From NCBI RefSeq assembly GCF_018390695.1, contig NZ_JAHBGF010000010.1, positions 359,785 through 423,784 on the forward strand: a stretch of 64,000 nt of DNA. The letters run 5' to 3'. Positions 1 through 9,358 of the stretch are shown here, one piece after another. Position 1 is the first letter of the stretch, and each line of letters begins with the position of its first letter. This DNA is from Ancylobacter sonchi (lineage in GTDB: Bacteria > Pseudomonadota > Alphaproteobacteria > Rhizobiales > Xanthobacteraceae). The translations under genes were made by a program, and so were the position numbers. Under the pieces are notes generated by a model that had not been told where the DNA came from, made no database searches, and saw only the letters and a list, made by a program, of their open reading frames with translations.

Positions 1-466
1 GTTCAGCGCGCGGATCGACGTCTCGCCCTTCGGCGCCGGCGTCACCGCCTTCACCGTCGTCTACGCCGCCTATATCGCCGAGCTGGTGCGCGGCGCCATC
101 GGCAACCTGCCCAAGGGCCAGTTCGAGGGCGCCCGCGCGCTGGCAATCCCGCCTGTCATCATGTGGGGCAAGGTGATCCTGCCACAGGTGATGCGGCTCG
201 CTCTGCCCGGCCTCGTCAATGTGTGGAGCTTCATGCTGAAGGAGACGCCGCTGGTCTCGCTCGCAGGCCTGCAGGATCTGGTCGCCGCCGCCAAGATCTC
301 GGCCGGTGCGACCAAGGAGCCCTTCATCTTCTTCATTGCCACCGCCTTCGTTTTCATCGCCTTCAGCGCGGTGTCGTTCAAGCTGGCGACTTGGCTGGAA
401 ATCCGGCTCGATCGCGGCCACCGCCGCGAGGCGGCCGTCCGCTCCCCCTCCGGGGCTGCGGCATGA
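1..466 (+). CDS. Polar amino acid-type ABC transporter permease (5' end outside window)
   Basis: Inner-membrane permease of the HisM/HisQ class, C-terminal part only; the reading frame is open from base 2. The visible 154 residues carry the EAA-loop signature (around FEGARALAIPP, then a conserved LPQVMRLALPGLVN segment), which docks the ATPase, and a final hydrophobic helix before a basic tail. Its stop overlaps the ATG of the next permease (ATGA at 463-466), so the two are translationally coupled and probably form a heterodimer. The substrate is not readable from sequence; this family imports polar amino acids and related compounds. Confidence 0.9.
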   Translation, partial: FSARIDVSPFGAGVTAFTVVYAAYIAELVRGAIGNLPKGQFEGARALAIPPVIMWGKVILPQVMRLALPGLVNVWSFMLKETPLVSLAGLQDLVAAAKISAGATKEPFIFFIATAFVFIAFSAVSFKLATWLEIRLDRGHRREAAVRSPSGAAA

Positions 467-1239
467 ACGGGCTGCCCATCGATCTCCATTTGGCCTGGGA
501 GAGCCTGCCGGCGCTGTTCGACGGGCTTAAGATGACGGCGATCCTCACCGCGCTGCCGCTGCTGTTCGGTCTCGCGCTGGCTTTCCCGATCGGCTTTGCC
601 CGCATGTCCGATCGCCGCTGGCTGGCCTTTCTGGCAGAGGCCTTCGTCACCTTCTTCCGCGGCGCGCCGCTGCTGATCCTGCTCTATCTGGTCTATTACG
701 GCCTCGGCCAGATCGAGGCTCTACGCAAGGGCCCATTCTGGATCCTGTTCGGCTCGCCCTTCGGCTGCGCCATCGTCGCGCTCAGCTTCAATCACGCGGC
801 CTACATGGTGGAGGTGCTGCGCGGCAGCCTGCTCGCCGTGCCACATGGCATCGTCGAGGCGAGCGAGGCGCTCGGCATCAGCCGACGCAACGTCTTCATC
901 TGGGTGAAGATGCCGCTGGCGATCCGCTACGGGCTGAAGGCCTACCAGAACGAGGTGGTGAGCTTCATCAAGGGCACCGCGATCGTCTCGGTGGTGACGA
1001 TCACCGACCTGACGGCGGTAGCTAATTCCATCTTCGAACAGACCTACGACCCTTTCACGCCGATCCTCTGCGCGGCAGCATTCTACTGGGCATTCGTCAA
1101 CCTCGTGCGCATCGGCTTCGACCTGTGGGGGCGGTGGCTGAACCGCCACAATGCCGAGGACGTCGCGGCCGATGCGGTGGCGCCGGGGAGGGGACCGTCG
1201 CTGCGTCCCGCTTCGGATCTGAAACAGGTGACGCCGTGA
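463..1239 (+). CDS. Polar amino acid-type ABC transporter permease
   Basis: 258-aa inner-membrane permease, HisM/GlnP-like, with about five hydrophobic segments. The EAA loop (VEASEALGISRRN followed by KMPLAIRYGLKAYQNE) is at roughly residues 130-160. I chose the ATG at 463 because it overlaps the upstream stop; the open frame extends further upstream, but that part only shadows the previous gene. It overlaps the ATPase gene by four bases (GTGA at 1236-1239). With the two flanking genes it forms a permease-permease-ATPase unit. The binding protein is not seen here and may lie upstream of the window. Confidence 0.92.
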   Translation: MNGLPIDLHLAWESLPALFDGLKMTAILTALPLLFGLALAFPIGFARMSDRRWLAFLAEAFVTFFRGAPLLILLYLVYYGLGQIEALRKGPFWILFGSPFGCAIVALSFNHAAYMVEVLRGSLLAVPHGIVEASEALGISRRNVFIWVKMPLAIRYGLKAYQNEVVSFIKGTAIVSVVTITDLTAVANSIFEQTYDPFTPILCAAAFYWAFVNLVRIGFDLWGRWLNRHNAEDVAADAVAPGRGPSLRPASDLKQVTP

Positions 1240-2003
1240 TCGTGCAAGCCGCCGATACCGCCGAGACAGGCGGACCCGCCATCGCGATTACCGGGCTGGT
1301 GAAGCACTATGGCAACCACCGCGCGCTCAACGGCATCGATCTCGACATCCGGCGCGGCGAGAAGGTCGTGATCTGCGGCCCTTCCGGCTCGGGCAAGTCG
1401 ACGCTGATCCGCTGCATCAACGCGCTGGAGCGCCACGATGGCGGCTCCATCGTGGTGAACGGCATCAAGCTGACCGCCGACGAGGGCGCGGTGCAGGACA
1501 TCCGCCAGGAAGTCGGCATGGTGTTCCAGCACTTCAACCTGTTTCCGCACCTCACCGCGCTGGAAAACTGCATGCTGGCGCCGCGGCTCAATCGCGGGCT
1601 GGCCAAGGCGCGGGCCGAGAAGCTCGCCATGCACTATCTGGAGCGGGTGCATCTGGCCGATCACGCCCGCAAATATCCCGCCCGCCTGTCCGGCGGCCAG
1701 CAGCAGCGGGTGGCGATCGCGCGCGCGCTTTGCATGGAGCCGCGCATCCTCTTGTTCGACGAGCCGACCTCGGCGCTCGACCCGGAAATGGTCAAGGAGG
1801 TGTTGGGGGTCATGGAGGAACTGGCCGCCAGCGGCGTCACCATGATCTGCGTCACCCACGAGATGGGGTTCGCCCGCCGCGTGGCGGATCGCTGCGTCTT
1901 TATGGACCATGGCGAAATCGTCGAGGACGGCGAGGCGGAGACCTTCTTCCAGGCGCCCGAGAGCGGGCGCCTGCGGGATTTCCTCGCCCGGATCCTGCGC
2001 TGA
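1236..2003 (+). CDS. Polar amino acid ABC transporter ATP-binding protein
   Basis: 255-aa ATPase of the GlnQ/HisP family. The Walker A motif GPSGSGKST is at about residues 46-54, the Q-loop lies in VFQHFNLFPHLT, the signature LSGGQQQR is at about residues 150-157, Walker B is ILLFDEPTSALDP, and the H-loop is THEMGFAR. The start is a GTG at 1236 that overlaps the permease stop. The much longer upstream open frame is out-of-frame permease DNA. It powers the two permeases just upstream. Confidence 0.93.
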   Translation: MIVQAADTAETGGPAIAITGLVKHYGNHRALNGIDLDIRRGEKVVICGPSGSGKSTLIRCINALERHDGGSIVVNGIKLTADEGAVQDIRQEVGMVFQHFNLFPHLTALENCMLAPRLNRGLAKARAEKLAMHYLERVHLADHARKYPARLSGGQQQRVAIARALCMEPRILLFDEPTSALDPEMVKEVLGVMEELAASGVTMICVTHEMGFARRVADRCVFMDHGEIVEDGEAETFFQAPESGRLRDFLARILR

Positions 2004-2044
2004 CGCTGACGAGGCTGGTCGGCGGCCGCGTTTTGTGGCGGCCG

Positions 2045-2581
2045 TCAGGTCAGGTGGTGGAACTTGCGGCCGAAATAGACCAATCCCTCGCTGGCGCCGC
2101 CCTCGTGCAGGCCGAGCACCTCGCAGAACATCACGTCATGAGTACCGACGCTGGCCACCTGCGTCACGCGGCAGTCGAAGGCGACGGTGGCCTCCGACAG
2201 CACCGGTGCACCGGTGACGAGCGTCGTCCAGCCGGCGGCCGCGAAACGCTCGTCCATGGTCTTCGCGCCGCCGGCGAAGCTCATGGAGAGCGCTTCGTGA
2301 TGCGGGCCGGCGAGGGTGTTCACGCACAGCACCCGGCTCGACGTGATCGCCTGATGCGACTGGTTGGTGCGGTTCACGCACACCAGCAGCGTCGGCGGGC
2401 TGTCCGTCACCGAACAGACCGCCGAGGCGGTGAAGCCGTAACGGCCTTCCTCGCCAAGGCTGGTGATGATGTTCACCGCTGCCGGCAGCTTGGCCATGCC
2501 ACTGCGGTAGAGGTCCCGGTTCACCGCCTCCGGCGCATCGGCCGGGGCCGGGGTGGCGGCATGCGACGCGGTCGCGCTCAT
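2045..2581 (-). CDS. Flavin reductase domain protein
   Basis: 178-aa protein of the flavin reductase-like family (HpaC/RutF type). It supplies reduced FMN or FAD to two-component monooxygenases. Family landmarks are the GYGFTASAVCSVT-like stretch near residue 50, PPTLLVCVNR, and a C-terminal region with DVMFCEV and a GLVYFGRKFHHL ending. ATG 2581 is preferred over the ATG at 2599 because GGAG lies about six bases before it. It follows the flavin monooxygenase gene by 32 bases on the same strand, so that enzyme is the obvious partner. The HpaB-type hydroxylase at 20494-21960 could also use it. Confidence 0.88.
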   Translation of the reverse strand: MSATASHAATPAPADAPEAVNRDLYRSGMAKLPAAVNIITSLGEEGRYGFTASAVCSVTDSPPTLLVCVNRTNQSHQAITSSRVLCVNTLAGPHHEALSMSFAGGAKTMDERFAAAGWTTLVTGAPVLSEATVAFDCRVTQVASVGTHDVMFCEVLGLHEGGASEGLVYFGRKFHHLT

Positions 2582-2613
2582 GGGTTCTCCGATCGGCAAG
2601 GAAGAGGCGGGGA

Positions 2614-3924
2614 TCAGAACTCGCGCAGCATCTCGCGCAGCGTGGCCCCCTCGGTGTAGCTCGTGCGCGCTAGTCCTCGGCGCTGCAGCGCCGGCACCAG
2701 GCCCTCACAGATGTCGTTGATATACTGCCGGCTGATGTTGGAGGTGAACGGCCGGGTGATCAGGAAGCCGTCGCCACCGACCTCCGCCATCACCTCGCCC
2801 ATCCGCTCCGCCACCTGGTCCGGCGTGCCGATAAGGCCGTCGAGGCCGCGCCCGAGTTGGTCGGCGCAGAGCTGGCGCAGGGTCTTGCCGGTGCCCCATT
2901 GCTGGAAGGCATCGAGCGAGCCCTGCTCGCCATTGGTGGTGAGGTGCGGCAGCGGCGCGTCGAGATCGAATTTGGAGAAGTCGATGTCGGTGATCGCGGC
3001 AATCAGCGCCAGCGCCTTCTCGCAATAATCGGGTGCCTCGACGATGCGGGCTGCCTTGGCCTTGGCCTCTTCCTCGGTCTCGCCGAGGATGGGGGCGACG
3101 ACGAACAGCACCTTGATCTCGTCCGGGTCGCGTCCGCCGGCCGCCGCCCGGGCGCGCACGTCGTCGCGATAGGCCTTCAGGCCGGCGACGCCCATCGACG
3201 GCGCGATGATGCTGTCGGCCGTCATGGCGGCGAACTGGCGGCCGCGCGGCGAACCGCCGGCCTGCACGAAGGCTGGACGGCCCTGCGGCGAGGGCACGCA
3301 GTTCAGCGGACCGCGGCTCTTGTAGTAGGTGCCCTCGAAGTGGATCGGCTTCACCTTGGTGAAGTCGGCATAGGTGCCGGTGGCGCGGTCGCGCACCACG
3401 GCATCCGGCTCCCAGCTACCCCAGAGCTGCTTGCACAGCTCGACATATTCGTCGGCCATGTCGTAGCGGGCCTGCCGGGGCGGCAGCTTGTCCATGCCGA
3501 AGTTCTCAGCCGCCAGGTCCTCGCCGGTGGTCACGATGTTCCAGCCGAACCGTCCCTTGCAGATATTGTCGAGCGTCGAGCACAGCCGGGCCAGCATGAA
3601 GGGCGGATAGGCCATGGTCGAGAAGGTCGCGACCACGCCCATATGCTTGGTGTTGGCGCCGATCAGCGCGGCCATCGGCGAGGGATCGGCCTTCGGTCCC
3701 ATGATGTTGTGCTTGAGGTAGATCTCATTGGTGCCGCCATAGGCTTCCGAGATCATCAGCGTGTCCTCGAGCATGATGTAGTCGAAGCATGCCCGCTCCA
3801 TGGCCTGGGCCATGTCGATGTAGAACTTGCCGTCCCACGGATCGCCGCCGCCGGTGAACGTCTTCGTCCATTCGTCGACGGCGAAATTGGTGAACCATCC
3901 GAGATGGAATGGCCGTGCACTCAT
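2614..3924 (-). CDS. NtaA/SnaA/DszA-type flavin-dependent monooxygenase
   Basis: 436-aa luciferase-like (TIM-barrel) monooxygenase of the nitrilotriacetate monooxygenase subgroup. It uses reduced flavin and O2 to oxidise small organic N- or S-compounds. Recognisable blocks are ERACFDYIMLEDT near residue 45, GRFGWNIVTTGEDLAAENFG near residue 145, and the RGPLNCVPSPQGRP / QAGGSPRGRQFAA flavin-phosphate region near residues 205-235. GGGG lies about six bases before the ATG. It is transcribed with the downstream flavin reductase and divergently from a LysR gene at 4217. Two equal-length relatives in this window are at 6385 and 11913. Confidence 0.9.
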   Translation of the reverse strand: MSARPFHLGWFTNFAVDEWTKTFTGGGDPWDGKFYIDMAQAMERACFDYIMLEDTLMISEAYGGTNEIYLKHNIMGPKADPSPMAALIGANTKHMGVVATFSTMAYPPFMLARLCSTLDNICKGRFGWNIVTTGEDLAAENFGMDKLPPRQARYDMADEYVELCKQLWGSWEPDAVVRDRATGTYADFTKVKPIHFEGTYYKSRGPLNCVPSPQGRPAFVQAGGSPRGRQFAAMTADSIIAPSMGVAGLKAYRDDVRARAAAGGRDPDEIKVLFVVAPILGETEEEAKAKAARIVEAPDYCEKALALIAAITDIDFSKFDLDAPLPHLTTNGEQGSLDAFQQWGTGKTLRQLCADQLGRGLDGLIGTPDQVAERMGEVMAEVGGDGFLITRPFTSNISRQYINDICEGLVPALQRRGLARTSYTEGATLREMLREF

Positions 3925-4063
3925 GAATTGCCCCGATACGCCTGATCACTCACCGAATGCGCCAGCCTAGAGCGGGGCGTCGACGCGGGACCATCGCCAA
4001 AACCCCAAGCGATGTTCCCGCCGGGGGACGGCACCATATTGGGCATTGCCGACACAACTGATG

Positions 4064-4078
4064 GATTGTTGATCAATC
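4064..4078. promoter_or_regulatory. Possible LysR operator (inverted repeat)
   Basis: The divergent 292-base gap between the monooxygenase (3924) and the LysR gene (4217) contains GATTG-TTGAT-CAATC, with perfect 5-base arms and a T-N11-A arrangement typical of LysR boxes. It lies about 140 bases from both start codons. The position suits a regulator that controls both directions, but binding is inferred only. Confidence 0.35.
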
Positions 4079-4216
4079 GCCTCCGGTGATGAAAATATGC
4101 GCACCATCGATTTCGGTCGCCGACCGGGGAAGGAGCGTGGCTCGGACGGCGCGCAATTTGCAAAGACACCGTTCGTCCGGGCGGGGCGCAGGGGGTGTGT
4201 CAGGAGAGGTGAGGTA

Positions 4217-5320
4217 ATGTCGAACATCAGCCAGATCTACGACGTCGACCTGAAGTTGCTCCGCTGCTTCTGTACCATCGTCGAGCAGAAGAGCTTCACC
4301 GCGGCGCAGGCGGCGCTCAATCTCTCGCAGTCGACCCTGAGCGAAAACCTCAAATCGCTCGAGATCCGGCTCGGCACACGGCTGTGCCGGCGCGGTCCCA
4401 AGGGATTCAAGCTGTTCCGGGAGGGGGAGGCGGTCTATCAGGCGGCCAAGGAGCTGTTCGCCTCCATCGAGACCTTCAAGCAGAAGGCGTCCAATCTCAA
4501 TCAGGGAACCGGCTACGAGCTTGTCGTCGGCATCCAGGACGGCATCGTCGAGAACCCCTCTGCGCGTATCCACGACGCCATCCGGCGCTTCTCGGAATAT
4601 TATCCGAATGTACGCTTCCGCATGGAGGTCATGCTCGGCTTCCAGCTGACCGGCCGCGTCGCCGACGGCATGGTGCATGTCGGCATCGGGCTGGTGAACG
4701 ACCAGTTCCCCCAGCTGACCTATGAGCACCTGTTCGACGAGCAGGGCTACATGTCCTGCAGCGACAAGCATCCGCTCTTCGCGGTGCCCGATGACGAGTT
4801 GACGCTCGACGACATCGAGTCGGCGGCATACTGCAACCGGGGGCATCTCGAATACTACCACCCCGAGCGCACCCGCCACGGCGTCACCTGCGGCGATATC
4901 GGGCTCGGCATCCAGTCGCAGCTCGCCCTCATTCTGTCCGGCCGGAACATCGGCTATGTGCTGGATCACACCGCCGAGCCGCTGATCGCCGCCGGCTCGT
5001 TGCGCGCGCTGCGGCCGGACCTGGTGCGCATCGTCAACCCGGTCACGGCGATGATGGGTCCCGGCGTGGCCGACTTCAAGCTCGCGCGCAGGTTCGTCGA
5101 CTGCCTGGTCGACGTGCATATGGAACTCGGCCAGGGGAGGGTGCTGCCACGGCCGGCCTTCGCCACCAGCTGCGGCACGCTGGTCGAGCGGGACGGCGTC
5201 TGCGTGGTCTTGCCCTCGGCGAAGCCCGCCGAGCGGTTCGCTCCTGACGATGCCCTGTCACGCCGTGGGCAGGCATCTGCCCGCGAGGGGCACGTCGCCG
5301 ATGGCGTTTCCGCGACGTGA
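4217..5320 (+). CDS. LysR-family transcriptional regulator
   Basis: 367-aa regulator with an N-terminal winged helix-turn-helix (about residues 10-65: CFCTIVEQKSFTAAQAALNL, then SQSTLSENLKSLEIRLGTRL) and a LysR substrate-binding domain. ATG 4217 is chosen because a strong AGGAGAGGTGAGG run precedes it; the longer frame from 4097 has no such site. It is divergent from the monooxygenase at 2614-3924, which is the likely target. The protein is longer than the usual ~300 residues because of a roughly 50-residue polar C-terminal tail of no recognised function. Confidence 0.88.
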   Translation: MSNISQIYDVDLKLLRCFCTIVEQKSFTAAQAALNLSQSTLSENLKSLEIRLGTRLCRRGPKGFKLFREGEAVYQAAKELFASIETFKQKASNLNQGTGYELVVGIQDGIVENPSARIHDAIRRFSEYYPNVRFRMEVMLGFQLTGRVADGMVHVGIGLVNDQFPQLTYEHLFDEQGYMSCSDKHPLFAVPDDELTLDDIESAAYCNRGHLEYYHPERTRHGVTCGDIGLGIQSQLALILSGRNIGYVLDHTAEPLIAAGSLRALRPDLVRIVNPVTAMMGPGVADFKLARRFVDCLVDVHMELGQGRVLPRPAFATSCGTLVERDGVCVVLPSAKPAERFAPDDALSRRGQASAREGHVADGVSAT

Positions 5321-5399
5321 TCGCCGGCTGCCCGCTTGAGCGGGAGTGGTGGCCGGCCCCCCGGGACGCGAGGCCCGTCGTCGGCCGCCCCGGTAACGG

Positions 5400-6245
5400 T
5401 TAATTGTGGCGCCGGTGCCGCATGTGCATCAGGAACAGCTCGGCCTGCGACGAGATCGACAGCTTACCGTACAGCCGCTTGCGGTGCACCTTCACCGTGT
5501 GCTCGGAGATGCCGAGCCGCAGCGAGATCGACGGGTTGGTGTAGCCGTTGAGCACATGCGAGGCGACCTCGACCTCGCGCTGTGTCGCGTGGAACTCGCG
5601 CAGCCATGTCAGTTCGCTGGGGGACGCCGGGGCCGGCGGTTCCGCGGGTCGGTCGAGGGGGGCGCCGAACCGCGCCTCGATCATGGTGTGGCGGCGCACC
5701 AGCGAGGCGATCAGCGGCTCCATGCTGTGCAGGTCGGCAATGGTGGCGCCGTCGAACCAGTCCGAACCGATGCAGCGTCCGAGCGATATGTGCACCGTAT
5801 GGCCGCGCTCGATCGGGCACAGCAGGCCGATCTCGTCGACCAGCGGGATGTCCTTGTAGTACGACTTGAAATAGGCGCTGTCGGTGAAGTCCGGACCGGA
5901 CAGCTCGCCGCAGCGGCTCACCCCGATGGGCCGATTCTCCATGGCCGCGCGGTAGAAGGGGTCGAGCCGGTAGGCCTGCTTCACATAGCAGTGACGGAAG
6001 CGGTCGGGATTGATGATCGAGCAGCGCTCAAGCACCGTCGGCTCCTTCTCCTCCTGGAAGGAGAGGATGACGCAGCTGTTGAAGTGGGCGATGGCGTAGA
6101 GCGCCGACCTGAGCGTCGGATGGAAATTCGGCGTGCCCAGCTGGTCGACGAGTTCCCCGAACACTTCGGGAAAGCGCATCAACGCCTCGTCCCGGACGGC
6201 AAATTGCGATGCCGTCCCGCTGCTCTGTATCCGATCCGTGGTCAT
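5400..6245 (-). CDS. LuxR-family transcriptional regulator
   Basis: 281-aa protein. The C-terminal ~65 residues form a LuxR/NarL helix-turn-helix (ATQREVEVASHVLNGYTNPS, then ISLRLGISEHTVKVHRKRLY). The N-terminal ~180 residues resemble an unspecified ligand-sensing domain; I cannot show autoinducer-binding residues and see no response-regulator receiver. The ATG at 6245 has GAGG five bases upstream and is preferred to the ATG at 6308. It is on the same strand as the monooxygenase/ABC cluster at 6385-10216 and lies immediately after it, so it may control that cluster. Confidence 0.82.
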   Translation of the reverse strand: MTTDRIQSSGTASQFAVRDEALMRFPEVFGELVDQLGTPNFHPTLRSALYAIAHFNSCVILSFQEEKEPTVLERCSIINPDRFRHCYVKQAYRLDPFYRAAMENRPIGVSRCGELSGPDFTDSAYFKSYYKDIPLVDEIGLLCPIERGHTVHISLGRCIGSDWFDGATIADLHSMEPLIASLVRRHTMIEARFGAPLDRPAEPPAPASPSELTWLREFHATQREVEVASHVLNGYTNPSISLRLGISEHTVKVHRKRLYGKLSISSQAELFLMHMRHRRHN

Positions 6246-6384
6246 GCGATCCTCACATGCGGCACGGACGGAGCAAGGCAAGAAGCAGACCACCGCCGCA
6301 TGCGTCATGCCGGGGCGGGTCGAGGTGCCGGTTCGCCGGTCCTCGATCCGTCCCGGTGGATCGACTGTCTGGTCAAGAAGACGT

Positions 6385-7695
6385 CTAGAACTCCAGCAGA
6401 TTGTCGCGAAAATGTGCGTGTGTGTAAGCCTTGCGCATCAGGCCGCGCTTCTGCAGCGCCGGTACGAGGCCGTCCTCGATTTCGGCGACGGTGCGGCGGT
6501 GGAGATTGGGCAGAGAGAACAGGAAGCCGTCGCCGCCGACCGCCCGCATCACCTCGCCCATCTGCTCGGCGATATCGTCCGGCGAGCCGAGCAACTCGAC
6601 GCCGTCGCCATCATGGGTGAAGGCGGTGATCGCTTCGCGCAGCGTCTTCTTGCCGGCCTGCCGGATGAAGTCGTCGAGCAACTGCTGGTGACCCTCGGTG
6701 GTCAGGTTGCCCACCGGCTGGTCGAGGTCGAGCTTGGTGAAGTCGATATTGGTGATCTTGCCGAGGAAGGCGAGCTTCAGGTCGCTCTGCTTGACGGCCT
6801 GTGCCCGCCGCTCGGCCTGGATCGCCCGCGCATCGGCCATGCTGGGGGCGATGATCGGCGTGACGAGGAACATGACCTTGCAGGTGTCGGGATCCCGGCC
6901 GGCGGTCACCATGCGCTGGCGCACATCGTCCCGATAGGCACGCATGTCGTCGACGCCGACCACGCTCGTCACCACGGTGTCGGCGTGCTGGGCGGCGAAC
7001 TGCCGTCCGCGCGGCGAGCCGCCCGCCTGCGCGATCACCGGGCGTCCCTGCGGGGCCGGCCCGCAGTTCAGCGGGCCGCGGGAGCTGAAATACTTGCCCT
7101 TGTAGTCGATCTGGCGGACCCGCTCATGGTCGACCAGCACACCGTTGGCCTCGTCGGCGACGATGGCGTCGGCATCCCACGAGCCCCAGAGCTTCTCGAC
7201 GATGTCGATATATTCGTCGGCCATTTCGTAGCGCAGGTCGTGCTTGGTCAGTTCCTCATAGCCGAAATTCTGGAAGGCGAATTTGGAGCTGCCGGTGACC
7301 ATGTTCCAGCCGGCCCGGCCGCCGGAAACCTGATCGAGCGTGGCGATCTGCCGGGCGACGACGAAGGGGTGGTGCACGTAGGTGGCGAGCGTCGGCACGA
7401 TGCCGATATGACGGGTCGCCGCCGTCATGAGAGCAGCCACCACCGCCGGGTCCTGGCGGGGAACCGAGATGCCGTTGCGCAGATAGATCTCGCGCGAACC
7501 GCCGAAGCTCTCGCCGATATAGGGACCGTCCTCCAGCAGGATGTAGTCGAAGCACGCCCGCTCCAGCGCGCGGGCGACATCGATGAACAGGTCCGGCTTC
7601 ATCCACGTTTCGGCGATGCGGCCGGTCCACGGCGTACCCCACGCCTGGATGCTGGAGCCTTGAAGGAACAGGCCGAGGTGAAAGGGCTGCGACAT
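6385..7695 (-). CDS. NtaA/SnaA/DszA-type flavin-dependent monooxygenase
   Basis: 436-aa luciferase-like monooxygenase that begins MSQPFHLGLFLQGSS at 7695. Family blocks are ERACFDYILLEDGPYIGES near residue 45, SGGRAGWNMVTG near residue 140 and RGPLNCGPAPQGRPVIAQAG near residue 210. It is close to the 11913-13223 protein (shared PFHL..FLQGSS start and HAH.RDNLLEF end), a paralogue pair. It needs reduced flavin from a separate reductase. The 5'-ward genes on this strand are an amino acid ABC transporter, so transporter and monooxygenase likely handle one imported substrate. Confidence 0.9.
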   Translation of the reverse strand: MSQPFHLGLFLQGSSIQAWGTPWTGRIAETWMKPDLFIDVARALERACFDYILLEDGPYIGESFGGSREIYLRNGISVPRQDPAVVAALMTAATRHIGIVPTLATYVHHPFVVARQIATLDQVSGGRAGWNMVTGSSKFAFQNFGYEELTKHDLRYEMADEYIDIVEKLWGSWDADAIVADEANGVLVDHERVRQIDYKGKYFSSRGPLNCGPAPQGRPVIAQAGGSPRGRQFAAQHADTVVTSVVGVDDMRAYRDDVRQRMVTAGRDPDTCKVMFLVTPIIAPSMADARAIQAERRAQAVKQSDLKLAFLGKITNIDFTKLDLDQPVGNLTTEGHQQLLDDFIRQAGKKTLREAITAFTHDGDGVELLGSPDDIAEQMGEVMRAVGGDGFLFSLPNLHRRTVAEIEDGLVPALQKRGLMRKAYTHAHFRDNLLEF

Positions 7696-7772
7696 GTCGA
7701 GAATTTCCGAATGCTGGGCCGGGCCGGCGAGGCGCGGCAAACAGAAGGAGGCACGCGCAACGGCGCGCCGCC

Positions 7773-8600
7773 TCAATGCAGGATGGAGCGGATGAAGGTG
7801 GCGAGACGGGGATTGTCCGGATTGTCGAAGATCCGGGCAGGCGGCCCCGACTCTACGATGGTGCCGTCGGCGATGAAGTGCACCACGTCGGCGAGACGCC
7901 GGGCGAAGCCCATTTCGTGGCTGACGATGATGAGCGTCATGCCCTGCTCGGCGAGGGCGCGGATCGTGTCCAGGATGCCGGAGACGAGCTCGGGGTCGAG
8001 TGCCGAGGTCGGCTCGTCGAACAGGATCAGCTTCGGCCGCATCGCGAGCGCCCGGGCGATGGCGACTCGTTGCTTCTGGCCGCCGGACAGCTCGTCGGGA
8101 TAGCGATCGGCCTTGTCGGCGAGGCCGACCTCGGCGAGCAGCTTCTCGGCATGCGCGATGGCCTCGTCGCGGGGCCAGCGCTTCACCATGACCGGGCCTT
8201 CGATCACATTCTCCAGCACGGTGCGGTGGGAGAACAGGTTGAAGTGCTGGAACACCATGGGCATTTCGCTGCGCGCGGCGCGCAGGATGCGCTCCGGCTC
8301 CACCTTGAAGACGTTGCCTTCCTCCCGGCACAGCAGGCGCCCGTCGAACATGATCTCGCCCGCATTGGGCGTCTCCAGGAAGTTGATGCAGCGGATCAGC
8401 GTCGACTTTCCTCCGCCGGACGGACCGATCACGAACGAGACTTCGCCGGGATTGACGGTGAGGTCGACGCCCCTCAGCACGTTGACGGCGCCGAACGACT
8501 TATGCAGGGCTCGCACCTGCAGCAGCGGCTTCGCCGGCACCGTCTCGGCGGTGGGGACGCCGGGAGCCGGCGCTTCCGTGGTGAGGATCCGCGCGCTCAT
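7773..8600 (-). CDS. Polar amino acid ABC transporter ATP-binding protein
   Basis: 275-aa GlnQ/HisP-class ATPase. Walker A is GPSGGGKST, the Q-loop region is MVFQHFNLFSHRT, the signature is LSGGQKQR, Walker B is LILFDEPTSALDP, and SHEMGFARR contains the H-loop histidine. A roughly 20-residue Pro/Ala-rich extension precedes the ATPase core. It overlaps the permease gene stop at 8597-8600 and works with the permease at 8597-9313 and the binding protein at 9359-10216. Confidence 0.93.
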   Translation of the reverse strand: MSARILTTEAPAPGVPTAETVPAKPLLQVRALHKSFGAVNVLRGVDLTVNPGEVSFVIGPSGGGKSTLIRCINFLETPNAGEIMFDGRLLCREEGNVFKVEPERILRAARSEMPMVFQHFNLFSHRTVLENVIEGPVMVKRWPRDEAIAHAEKLLAEVGLADKADRYPDELSGGQKQRVAIARALAMRPKLILFDEPTSALDPELVSGILDTIRALAEQGMTLIIVSHEMGFARRLADVVHFIADGTIVESGPPARIFDNPDNPRLATFIRSILH

Positions 8601-9313
8601 GGCATCACCGCCGGGCGGGCCGTGAGTGCCTTGCCGCTACGTTGCTTCCGCCTGAGATGACGGGGTGTCAGCCGCTGCTCGATATGGCGGACAAGGACCG
8701 AGGCGACGAAGCTCATCACGAAATAGATGATCGCCACCATCATGTAGACTTCCATGTTCCTGAATGTATTTGAAATGACGATCGTGCCGTTCCGCAGCAA
8801 TTCATTTACGGAGATGAACGAAACGAGGGACGAGTCCTTCAGGAGTGCGATAAAATAGCCGCCGACCGTCGGGATTGCGATCCGCAGCGCTAGCGGCAGG
8901 GTGATGCGGTAGAAGATCATCAGCCGCGACATGCCGATCGAGAGGCCGGCGGCGCGCTGGCCCGGATCGATCGAGAGAATGGCGGCGCGGAACACCTCCG
9001 AAAGATAGGCGGCGAGATTGAGCCCGAGGCCGAGCACACCGGCCCAGAAAGCGGGCAGGGTGAGGCCGATGCTCGGCAGGGTGAAATAGATCACCAGCAA
9101 CTGCACGATGAGCGGCACGTCCCGCCAGATCTCGACATAGGCGGCCAGTGGCCATTCGAGCCATTTGCGCCCGCTCAGCCGGCCCAGCGCGACCCCCATC
9201 CCCAGCACCAGCCCGAAGGCCATGCTGAGGAAGGACAGCTCGAGGGTGACGACCGCACCCTCGAGCAGGAAGGGAAAGTAGCGCGGGATCAGCACAAAGA
9301 AGAACTCATACAT
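8597..9313 (-). CDS. Polar amino acid-type ABC transporter permease
   Basis: 238-aa inner-membrane permease of the HisM family with about five membrane segments, starting MYEFFFVLIPRYFPFLLEGA. The EAA loop (QRAAGLSIGMSRLMIFYRITLPLALRIAIP) is around residues 135-165. Only one permease accompanies this ATPase, so it probably works as a homodimer. It overlaps the ATPase start by four bases and lies about 45 bases from the binding-protein gene, all on the minus strand. Confidence 0.92.
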   Translation of the reverse strand: MYEFFFVLIPRYFPFLLEGAVVTLELSFLSMAFGLVLGMGVALGRLSGRKWLEWPLAAYVEIWRDVPLIVQLLVIYFTLPSIGLTLPAFWAGVLGLGLNLAAYLSEVFRAAILSIDPGQRAAGLSIGMSRLMIFYRITLPLALRIAIPTVGGYFIALLKDSSLVSFISVNELLRNGTIVISNTFRNMEVYMMVAIIYFVMSFVASVLVRHIEQRLTPRHLRRKQRSGKALTARPAVMP

Positions 9314-9358
9314 GGATGGTCTTCTCCGCTCGCATGCCGCGTTGCATTGCGTGTCGCA

